DNA of 11,960 nucleotides from Caulobacteraceae bacterium (GTDB lineage Bacteria > Pseudomonadota > Alphaproteobacteria > Caulobacterales > Caulobacteraceae). Shown here one piece after another: positions 1 through 5,665 of this stretch; position 1 is the first letter of the stretch, and each line of letters begins with the position of its first letter. The translations under genes were made by a program, and so were the position numbers. The stretch is taken from positions 1 through 11,960 of the forward strand of contig SDZP01000072.1 of NCBI GenBank assembly GCA_004144935.1, given 5' to 3'. Under the pieces are notes generated by a model. It was not told where the DNA came from. It made no database searches and saw only the letters and a list, made by a program, of their open reading frames with translations.

Positions 1-11
1 GTGGGGGTCAT
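1..11 (-). other. Possible start of a divergent gene running off the left edge
   Basis: Read on the minus strand, an ATG at 11-9 is preceded by GAGGA (25-21) with a 9-nt spacer, which is a good ribosome-binding arrangement. Only three and a half codons (Met-Thr-Pro-) lie inside the window, so nothing can be said about the product. If real, it would be transcribed divergently from the enoyl-CoA hydratase gene, leaving a shared 92-nt promoter region. The match could be chance. Confidence 0.25.
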
Positions 12-23
12 GGCGGCGATTCC

Positions 24-39
24 TCTTGTCGCAACAAGA
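24..39. promoter_or_regulatory. Short palindrome upstream of the crotonase gene, possible operator
   Basis: TCTTGT and ACAAGA form a perfect 6-bp inverted repeat around the spacer CGCA. The site lies 64 nt before the ATG at 104 and touches the candidate ribosome site of the possible divergent gene at the left edge. Its size and symmetry suit a dimeric regulator of TetR or GntR type, but no regulator gene is visible and 6-bp palindromes occur by chance. This is inference only. Confidence 0.25.
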
Positions 40-103
40 TGCTCGCTTTCCCCACGGGCGCCTCAAGGATTGTCTTTCCAACGACCCTGGGAGGAGCCCG
101 AAG

Positions 104-895
104 ATGGCCGAGGACACTGTTACATACGCGGTCGAGGACCACGTCGCGATCATCACCCTCAATCGCCCCGAGCAGCGCAACGCCCTGAACTGGGACGCCT
201 ATGCCAAGCTGGAGGCCTATCTGCGCAAGGCGGTGACCGATCCGGAGGCCCGCTGCGTGATCGTCACGGGGGCCGATCCCGCCTTCTGCAGCGGCGACGA
301 CGTGCGCGAGATCATGGCCGGGCCCAAAGCGGTGTCGGCCGATACGACGCCGGTGGTGCGCCACAGGCCGACGCCGGCGGCGATGGCGGCGCTGGAGTGC
401 GACAAGCCGCTGATCGCGGCGGTGAACGGGGCGGCGGTGGGCTGGGGCATGGAGCTGGCCCTCTATGCCGACATCCGCATCTGTTCGGAAAAGGCGAAGT
501 TCGCCGAGCTGTTCATCAAGCGGGGGCTGGTCTGCGACGTCGGCGGCTTCTACCGGCTGCCGGCCATCGTCGGGCCGGCCAAGGCGGCGGAGCTGCTGTT
601 CACCGGCGACGTCATCGACGCCGCCGAGGCCCTGCGGATCGGCCTGGTCAGCGAGGTGACGCCGCACGACCAGCTGATGGTGCGGACAAAAGCCCTGGCG
701 GCGCGGATCGCGGTCAACCCGCCGCTGGCCCTACGCTACATGAAGGAGGGCCTGCGGCGCGGGACCTACGGCGATCCGCGCGAGCTGGGCGGCTGGGCCA
801 TCGAGACGATCCGGGCGCTGATGAAGACCGAGGATCACAAGGAGGGGGTGGCCAGCTTCCTGGAGAAGCGGCCGCCGGTGTTCAAGGGGACATAA
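104..895 (+). CDS. Enoyl-CoA hydratase/isomerase family protein (crotonase fold)
   Basis: A 263-residue crotonase-superfamily enzyme of normal length, acting on an acyl-CoA thioester in the cytoplasm. Visible family features are the N-terminal TLNRPEQRNALN (18-29), the first oxyanion-hole segment FCSGDD (61-66) and the second segment VNGAAVGWGMELAL (107-120) with Glu117 at the usual first catalytic position. At the usual second catalytic Glu position there is Phe137, while Asp145 in CDVGG sits where PaaG-type isomerases carry their catalytic Asp. Hydration, isomerisation or another crotonase reaction is therefore possible and the substrate is unknown. The ATG at 104 is chosen because GGGAGGAG (89-96) precedes it with 7-nt spacing; a TTG at 26 would add 26 residues with no family match. 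The next gene begins 32 nt downstream on the same strand, so the two are probably co-transcribed. Confidence 0.9.
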   Translation: MAEDTVTYAVEDHVAIITLNRPEQRNALNWDAYAKLEAYLRKAVTDPEARCVIVTGADPAFCSGDDVREIMAGPKAVSADTTPVVRHRPTPAAMAALECDKPLIAAVNGAAVGWGMELALYADIRICSEKAKFAELFIKRGLVCDVGGFYRLPAIVGPAKAAELLFTGDVIDAAEALRIGLVSEVTPHDQLMVRTKALAARIAVNPPLALRYMKEGLRRGTYGDPRELGGWAIETIRALMKTEDHKEGVASFLEKRPPVFKGT

Positions 896-916
896 GCCGC
901 CTAGGCTCAAGTCAAC

Positions 917-922
917 GGGAGG
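917..922 (+). promoter_or_regulatory. Ribosome-binding site fixing a TTG start
   Basis: GGGAGG lies 5 nt before the TTG at 928. This supports TTG 928 as the start of the dienelactone hydrolase gene over the internal ATG at 970, which has no comparable site and would remove the first 14 residues of the family's N-terminal strand. Confidence 0.6.
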
Positions 923-927
923 CGACA

Positions 928-2205
928 TTGGACGGCACACCCCTGCCCTATTCGGCCGACGGTGCGGCCATGATCGGAAGGCTATTCGAGCCGGCGGGAA
1001 TCGGCGCGGCGCCGCTTGTCCTGGTCGCCCACGAATCTCCGGGCATCACCGAGCACACCCTGCAGGCCGCCAGGCGAATGGCCGACAAGGGCTTCCTGGC
1101 GTTGGCGGTCGACTATCAGGGCGGCGGTCAGGTGGTCACCGACCGTGACGAGGTAATGCGCCGCTACGCCCGGTTCATGAGCGACCCGGCCTTCATCCGG
1201 GCGCGTATGGGAGCGGCGCTGGCCGCGCTGAAGGCGCATCCCAGGGCCGACGCATCACGAGTGGCGGCCATCGGCTTCTGCTACGGCGGGACGGCAGCGT
1301 TGGAACTAGCCCGGAGCGGCGAGGACCTGAAATGCGTCGTCGGCTTCCATTCGGGGCTGGGCACGGCGCGGCCGGAGGATGCAGCCGCGATCAAGGGCAA
1401 GGTGATGGTCTGCATCGGCGCCGACGACCCCGTCATCCCGGCCGAGCAGCGAACGGCCTTCGAGGCAGAGATGCGGGCGGGCGGCGTCGACTGGCGATTG
1501 AACCTGTACGGCGGCACTGGGCACAGCTTCACGAACCCCGAAGCGGATGGATGGAGGATGCCGGGGTTCGCGTTTCACCGGCAAAACAATGACCGAGCAT
1601 TGCAGGCGCTGGACGAGCTGTTCGACGAGGTCTTCGGCCGGGTTCGGATGATACCAGCAGGCTATATGTTCAGGCGTCTTGGGCCGCCGCCGCCGCCCTT
1701 TTTGAGCGGCCTGCTCATTCGACGGGTTTGCAGCGCGACCTGCGTTGGTGGTGAGGATTTGGTCGACCTGTACGCATCCTGGTCGCACAACAGCTTCTGC
1801 CTGGCCAACAGCCCCGAGCAGCTGATGGCGTTGGCCGGGCAGCAGGGCCGCGATCCAGCCGACGGGACCATCCTCTATTTCGAAGCCTACGAGCAGGAAG
1901 TGATCACTGGAGGGCAGATCGAAGCCCCCCTTGAATGGGGCCCAATCACCAGCTCTACCGGGAACGCGGCCGAGGTATCGCTACCCGCTCGGGCTGTGTT
2001 TCTAGGCTTCGATGTCGTTGTATACGGCGACACGCTGGAGCACTCGCCTCTGTCATGCCAGGAAGTAGCCCGCGAGGTCGCGGTGAACGAGCATTGCCTG
2101 ATCGACCGCTTCGAGGCGGCGAAAGCTGCGATCGATGCCGGGGCCTTCTTCAACTGCAAGGAAGGGGCGTATCGAATCTACGCGGTCTATGAGTTGACGA
2201 CCTAA
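928..2205 (+). CDS. Dienelactone hydrolase fused to a C-terminal module of unknown function
   Basis: A 425-residue frame starting at TTG 928. Residues 1-240 are a complete dienelactone hydrolase family alpha/beta hydrolase: Glu36 in AHESPG, nucleophile Cys118 in GFCYGG, Asp167 in GADDPVIP and His199 in GTGHSF form the expected Cys-Asp-His triad with its accessory Glu. Classic members open dienelactones in chlorocatechol breakdown, but many have other ester or lactone substrates. Known members end at about 220-250 residues, which here is the ELFDEVFG stretch (230-237). Instead of stopping, the frame continues for another 185 residues (from Met241) with no hydrolase similarity. Either this is a true fusion, or the hydrolase stop codon was lost by mutation or sequencing error and two genes are meant. 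The gene follows the crotonase by 32 nt, and its TAA overlaps the convergent queC stop. Confidence 0.8.
   Translation: MDGTPLPYSADGAAMIGRLFEPAGIGAAPLVLVAHESPGITEHTLQAARRMADKGFLALAVDYQGGGQVVTDRDEVMRRYARFMSDPAFIRARMGAALAALKAHPRADASRVAAIGFCYGGTAALELARSGEDLKCVVGFHSGLGTARPEDAAAIKGKVMVCIGADDPVIPAEQRTAFEAEMRAGGVDWRLNLYGGTGHSFTNPEADGWRMPGFAFHRQNNDRALQALDELFDEVFGRVRMIPAGYMFRRLGPPPPPFLSGLLIRRVCSATCVGGEDLVDLYASWSHNSFCLANSPEQLMALAGQQGRDPADGTILYFEAYEQEVITGGQIEAPLEWGPITSSTGNAAEVSLPARAVFLGFDVVVYGDTLEHSPLSCQEVAREVAVNEHCLIDRFEAAKAAIDAGAFFNCKEGAYRIYAVYELTT
1648..2205 (+). other. Uncharacterised C-terminal module, possibly a separate gene
   Basis: Starting at an in-frame ATG (1648), this stretch encodes 185 residues beginning MIPAGYMFRRL, then a proline run, and later the segments DLYASWSHNSFCLANSPEQL, GTILYFEAYEQEV, FLGFDVVVYGD, EHSPLSCQEVA, NEHCLIDRFEAA and YRIYAVYEL. 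From memory this pattern resembles a family of unannotated soluble proteins that begin with a similar PAGYM motif, but I cannot name a function. No signal peptide or membrane segment is seen. No clear ribosome site precedes ATG 1648, so independent translation is doubtful unless coupled. Hand-counted GC for 1801-2160 is 226/360 (63%), which looks lower than in the sampled neighbouring genes (65-68% in two short stretches), with more A/T-ending codons. This suggests a different origin from the hydrolase half. Confidence 0.5.
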
Positions 2206-2903
2206 CGCCCCTCCACCCACTTGCGATACCCCGCCGAGCGCAACTCACACGCCGGACAAGACCCGCAGCCATACCCCCACGGATGGCGATGCTCGCGGTC
2301 GCCGAGGTAGCAGGTGTGGGTGTCCTCGACGATGAGGTCGACCAAGGGGTTGCCGCCGAGGTCGCTGGCCAGTTTCCAGGTGGCGGCCTTGTCGATCCAC
2401 ATCAGCGGCGTGTCGATGACGAAGCGGCTTTCGGTGCCCAGATTCACCGCCACCTGCAGGGCCTTGATGGTGTCGTCGCGGCAGTCGGGATAGCCGCTGT
2501 AGTCCGTCTCGCAGACGCCGGTGACCAGGTGCTTGATGCCCCGCCGATAGGCGACGGCGGCGGCGAAGGTCAGGAACAGCAGATTGCGGCCGGGCACGAA
2601 GGTGTTGGGCAGGCCGGAGGCGTTGAAGGCGATCTCGGTCTCCTGGGTCATGGCCGTGTCGCCGATGGCGGCGAGGACGGAGATGTCCAGGACGTGGTCG
2701 CGGCCGAGGCGGGTGATCGCCGGGTCGTAGGTCGCCGACAGCTTGCCGAGGAAGGTCTGGCGCACCTCCAGCTCGACCTTGTGGCGCTGGCCGTAATCGA
2801 AGCCGATGGTCTCGACGCGGTCGAAGCGGGCCAGGGCCCAGGCCAGGCAGACGGCGCTGTCCTGGCCGCCGGAGAAGAGGACGAGGGCGGAGGAGGAGGT
2901 CAT
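2202..2903 (-). CDS. queC: 7-cyano-7-deazaguanine synthase QueC
   Basis: A 233-residue cytoplasmic enzyme that converts 7-carboxy-7-deazaguanine plus ammonia and ATP to preQ0, the precursor of queuosine in tRNA and of deazapurine DNA modifications. The PP-loop SGGQDS (11-16) binds ATP, and FDYGQRH (35-41), VPGRNLLFL (103-111) and ETDYSGYPDCR (132-142) are family signatures. The C-terminal zinc site is complete: Cys198 in HTCYLG and Cys213, Cys216 and Cys219 in GCGSCPAC. The ATG at 2903 is chosen because it begins directly before the family's first strand; a TTG at 2921 would add six residues. GGGGGAGG abuts the ATG, which is closer than usual. The gene lies 30 nt downstream of the hydrolase on the same strand, so probable co-transcription. 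The partners queD and queE are not in the window. The TAG overlaps the TAA of the convergent gene. Confidence 0.95.
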   Translation of the reverse strand: MTSSSALVLFSGGQDSAVCLAWALARFDRVETIGFDYGQRHKVELEVRQTFLGKLSATYDPAITRLGRDHVLDISVLAAIGDTAMTQETEIAFNASGLPNTFVPGRNLLFLTFAAAVAYRRGIKHLVTGVCETDYSGYPDCRDDTIKALQVAVNLGTESRFVIDTPLMWIDKAATWKLASDLGGNPLVDLIVEDTHTCYLGDREHRHPWGYGCGSCPACELRSAGYRKWVEGR

Positions 2904-2933
2904 CCTCCCCCATAACCTCAAAACACCCGCCGA

Positions 2934-3848
2934 TTAAGCGCCCGCGAACGCCGCCAGGTCATCGTTGAGTCTTGCCGCATGGGTGATCGGCAGACCGTGC
3001 GGGGCGCCTTCGTAAACGGCGAGCCGGGCGCCGGGAATCAGGGCGGCGGTAGGCTGGCCGGTCAGCGGCAGGGGGGCGGAGGCGTCCTTGTCGCCGTGGA
3101 TGACCAGGGTGGGGACCCTGATGGCCTTCAGGTCGGGGCGGAAGTCGGTCAGGCCCGAGATCCGCGAGCAGTCGAGCATGGCCTGGCGGGAGACCTGCAG
3201 CATCAGGGCCTTGCCCCAGGCGATGGTCTCGGCCGGGGTCTGCGGCGTGAAGAAGGGGGCGGCGTTCTCGGCGATCCAGCCGGGGAAGTCGAGCAGCAGC
3301 CGCTGTCGCAGGCCCTCGAAGGCGGCGGCGGGCAGGCCGCGCGGATTGTCGTCGGTGCGCAGCAGGAAGGGCGTGGTGGCGCCGATCAGCACCAGGCCGG
3401 CGACGCGGCGGTCGCCGTGTCGGGTGAGATAGCGGGCCGCCTCGCCGGCGGCCATGGAGTGGGCGACGAGGGTGACCTTGCCCGCACCCAGGCCCGCGAT
3501 GACGGCGGCGAGGTCGTCGGTCAGGTGGTCGTAGTCGTATCCGCCACCCGGGTCGCCGGAGCGGCCGTGACCGCGGCGATCGTAGGCGACGCAGCGAAAG
3601 CCCCGCTGGGTCAGGTCGGCCATCTGCACGCCCCAGAAGTCCGACGGCAGGGTCCAGCCGGCCATGAACAGCAGGGTTCCGCGCGGCGGCCCGGCGGGGC
3701 GCCAGTCGCGGACGAAGAGTTCGGCGCCGTCGCGGGTCTTCACGCGGCTGACGGGCGGCCGGCGGTCGGCGGCGTCGGCCGTGGCGGCGAAGGCGCCGGC
3801 CAGGGCGGCGGCGCTGGCGGAGGCGGCGAAGAAGGCGCGTCGGTCCAT
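2934..3848 (-). CDS. Tat-exported alpha/beta hydrolase (arylesterase/chloroperoxidase type)
   Basis: A 304-residue serine hydrolase of the cofactor-free chloroperoxidase/arylesterase group. Residues 1-27 look like a twin-arginine signal: MDRRAFFAAS, an Ala-rich hydrophobic stretch, then ATADAA before the mature part, so export to the periplasm is predicted. The catalytic core shows FMAGW (61-65) near the oxyanion hole, YDRRGHGRS (89-97), nucleophile Ser131 in VAHSMAAGEAARYL, acid Asp255 in HGDKDASAP and His284 in GAPHG. The usual nucleophile elbow AHSMGG is AHSMAA here. The ATG at 3848 is chosen because GAGGAG (3860-3855) precedes it with 6-nt spacing and it starts the Tat signal exactly. queC follows after 30 nt, with no obvious functional link. 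The natural substrate is unknown; esters are likelier than halogenation. Confidence 0.9.
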   Translation of the reverse strand: MDRRAFFAASASAAALAGAFAATADAADRRPPVSRVKTRDGAELFVRDWRPAGPPRGTLLFMAGWTLPSDFWGVQMADLTQRGFRCVAYDRRGHGRSGDPGGGYDYDHLTDDLAAVIAGLGAGKVTLVAHSMAAGEAARYLTRHGDRRVAGLVLIGATTPFLLRTDDNPRGLPAAAFEGLRQRLLLDFPGWIAENAAPFFTPQTPAETIAWGKALMLQVSRQAMLDCSRISGLTDFRPDLKAIRVPTLVIHGDKDASAPLPLTGQPTAALIPGARLAVYEGAPHGLPITHAARLNDDLAAFAGA

Positions 3849-4025
3849 GGTTATCTCCTCAGGCCGGCGATCCGGCCTGCCCATCATCGCCAGGCGCGGA
3901 GGCGGGTCGATTACGCGACGGGTAAGGCGGAGAGGGCGCGAACGAGCGATTGCGAAACCTTGTTCGAATGGCCCAGACTTGAGCGAGGGTCAGGACGCGG
4001 CACAGCGGCCGGCCGGGAGAAGACA
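3849..4025. promoter_or_regulatory. Divergent promoter region between hydrolase and acyl-CoA ligase
   Basis: These 177 bp separate two divergent transcription units, so promoters for both should lie here. I could not identify convincing -35/-10 pairs on either strand. At 3949-3969 there is an imperfect inverted repeat: ATTGCGAA faces TTCGAAT across six bases, with one extra G in the left arm, in a locally less GC-rich stretch. This is a candidate binding site for a regulator of the ligase operon. The ribosome site of the ligase is GGGAGA (4015-4020), 5 nt before its ATG. Confidence 0.4.
3860..3879 (-). repeat. 8-bp inverted repeat in the leader of the exported hydrolase
   Basis: CAGGCCGG (3860-3867) and CCGGCCTG (3872-3879) are perfect inverted copies separated by CGAT. 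In the minus-strand transcript this forms a short, very stable hairpin whose 3' foot touches the first G of the GAGGAG ribosome site. It may modulate translation, act as a DNA operator, or be incidental in GC-rich DNA. Confidence 0.45.
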
Positions 4026-5609
4026 ATGGAACCTGCCGAGCCGGACCTGGCCTTGATGGAGCGGCTCGACGCCGCCGCCTTGCTGGGCATGCAGTTGGCC
4101 GTCTGGGCGGACGTGCAGCCGGAGGCGGTCTGCGTCGTCGATCCGGATGGTACGGAGCATGCCTTTGCGCAGGTCAACGCCCGCGCCAACCTGCTCGTGC
4201 GACTGTTGCGAGCGCGGGGGTTGGCCGCCGGGGACAGCGTCGCCCTGGTCTGTTCCAACCGGGTGGAGTTCGTCGAGGTGCTGGCCGCGACCCTGCGCGG
4301 CGGCCTGCGGTTGACGCCGGTGAACTGGCACCTGTCGGCCGAGGAGATCGGCTACATCCTGCGGGACTGCGAGGCCAAGGCGGTGATCGGCGAGGCGCGG
4401 GTGGCCGCCATGCCTACCGCCGCCGAGGGCCTGGAGGCAGCGGTGAAGCTGGCCATCGGCGGGGCCATCGAGGGCTTCGAGTCCTACAGCGAGGCGATCG
4501 CCCCGTTCGACGGCGCCGACATCCCGGATCCGGTGCTCGGCAATGGCATGATGTACACCTCCGGCACCACTGGGCGGCCCAAGGGGGTGCATCGGCCGGC
4601 GCCGGTGGTGACGCCCTACGTCACCTATCTGACGCGCGGCTACGTACCCGGCCAGTCGGTGCAGATGTGCGCCGGGCCGGCCTATCACGCCGCGCCGCTG
4701 GCCTTCGACGTGCGGGCGGCGATGGGCGGCGGGGCGGCCCTGGTCTTCGTCGACAAATGGGATTCCGAGCAGGTGCTGCGGACCATCAGTGAACGAAAGG
4801 TCAGCCACTTCCATCTGGTGCCGATCATGTTCCAGCGGCTGCTGGCCCTTCCTGAGGCGGTCAAGGCCCGCTACCCCATCGACCATGTGAAGTTCATCAT
4901 CCACGGCGCGGCCCCCTGCCCGCCTGAGATCAAGCGGGCGATGATCGACTGGTTCGGGCCGGTGCTGACCGAATACTACGCCGGCTCGGAGGGCGGGGCG
5001 GGCTTCCTGATCGACAGCGACGAATGGCTGAGGAAGCCCGGCAGCGTCGGCAAGCGGCCGGCCCTGCTGGCGGTGCGCATCCTCGACGAGGCGGGCAATG
5101 ACCTGCCCAACGGCCAGGCCGGGGCCATCTACCAGCAGATGCCGCCGGGCGGCGGCTTCACCTATTTCAAGGACGAGGCCAAGACGCAGGCCTCGCGGGT
5201 CGGCGACTTCTTCACCATGGGCGACGTCGGCTATTTCGACGAGGACGACTACCTGTTCCTCACGGGGCGCAACGCCGAGACCATCATCTCCGGCGGGGTG
5301 AACATCTATCCCCAGGAGATCGACAACGAACTGGTCAAGCACCCCGCCGTCGCCGACAGCGCCACCATCGGCGCGCCGCACGACGAATGGGGCGAGCAGG
5401 TCAAGGCGGTCGTCCTGCTGCGGCCGGGGCATGAGCCGAGCCCGGCCCTGGCCGACGAGATCCTGGCCTTCGCCCGCGCCAGCCTGCCCAGCTTCAAGGT
5501 CCCGCGTAGCCTCGACTTCGTGGCCGAACTGCCAAGGTCGGAGGCCGGCAAGATCCAGCGCAACAAGGTGCGGGCGCCCTACTGGGAAGGCCGGGCCCGG
5601 CAGATCTGA
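4026..5609 (+). CDS. Acyl-CoA ligase (ANL superfamily, FadD-like)
   Basis: A 527-residue ATP-dependent ligase that activates a carboxylic acid as an acyl-adenylate and transfers it to coenzyme A. The diagnostic motifs are in order: P-loop YTSGTTGRPKG (177-187), the acyl-pocket/adenylate segment YYAGSEG (317-323), FFTMGDVGYFDEDDYLFLTGR (395-415) with the ribose-binding Asp, the hinge region ISGGVNIYPQEIDNEL (421-436), and catalytic Lys509 in EAGKIQRNK. Length is normal for the family. The sequence style is that of medium- to long-chain, steroid or aromatic acid ligases; chain preference cannot be read. ATG 4026 has GGGAGA 5 nt upstream. It is first in a four-gene plus-strand unit with an MFS transporter, a GNAT protein and an aldehyde dehydrogenase, which suggests a catabolic route for an imported acid or aldehyde. 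Confidence 0.93.
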   Translation: MEPAEPDLALMERLDAAALLGMQLAVWADVQPEAVCVVDPDGTEHAFAQVNARANLLVRLLRARGLAAGDSVALVCSNRVEFVEVLAATLRGGLRLTPVNWHLSAEEIGYILRDCEAKAVIGEARVAAMPTAAEGLEAAVKLAIGGAIEGFESYSEAIAPFDGADIPDPVLGNGMMYTSGTTGRPKGVHRPAPVVTPYVTYLTRGYVPGQSVQMCAGPAYHAAPLAFDVRAAMGGGAALVFVDKWDSEQVLRTISERKVSHFHLVPIMFQRLLALPEAVKARYPIDHVKFIIHGAAPCPPEIKRAMIDWFGPVLTEYYAGSEGGAGFLIDSDEWLRKPGSVGKRPALLAVRILDEAGNDLPNGQAGAIYQQMPPGGGFTYFKDEAKTQASRVGDFFTMGDVGYFDEDDYLFLTGRNAETIISGGVNIYPQEIDNELVKHPAVADSATIGAPHDEWGEQVKAVVLLRPGHEPSPALADEILAFARASLPSFKVPRSLDFVAELPRSEAGKIQRNKVRAPYWEGRARQI

Positions 5610-5665
5610 TCTCTCCATGACCGATGACGGTTGCCACCCGAGACGAAAGCTGAGCACGACCCGGT

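Noticed and set aside
1..927. Plus-strand open frame running into the dienelactone hydrolase from the window start
   Set aside because: It is an out-of-frame shadow of the enoyl-CoA hydratase gene with Arg/Gly/Ala-rich low-complexity content; the real gene starts at TTG 928 with its own ribosome site.
1680..1720. GCCGCC repeats followed by a T-run, resembling a terminator after the hydrolase domain
   Set aside because: A GCCGC/GCGGC stem is possible but the T-run falls in its loop rather than after it, so it is not an intrinsic terminator; the stretch also reads as an open proline run.
2904..2933. Possible preQ1-type riboswitch before queC
   Set aside because: Only 30 nt separate queC from the upstream gene, too short and without the expected pairing, and queC appears to be transcribed from the hydrolase promoter.
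2979..4025. N-terminal extension of the acyl-CoA ligase frame over the exported hydrolase
   Set aside because: The extension is Gly/Gln/Val low complexity antisense to a real gene; the ligase starts at ATG 4026 with a good ribosome site.
3990..5657. 555-residue minus-strand frame opposite the acyl-CoA ligase
   Set aside because: The translation is rich in Arg, Gly, His and Asp with no domain, while the plus strand encodes a full ligase with every motif. It is a GC-driven antisense frame.
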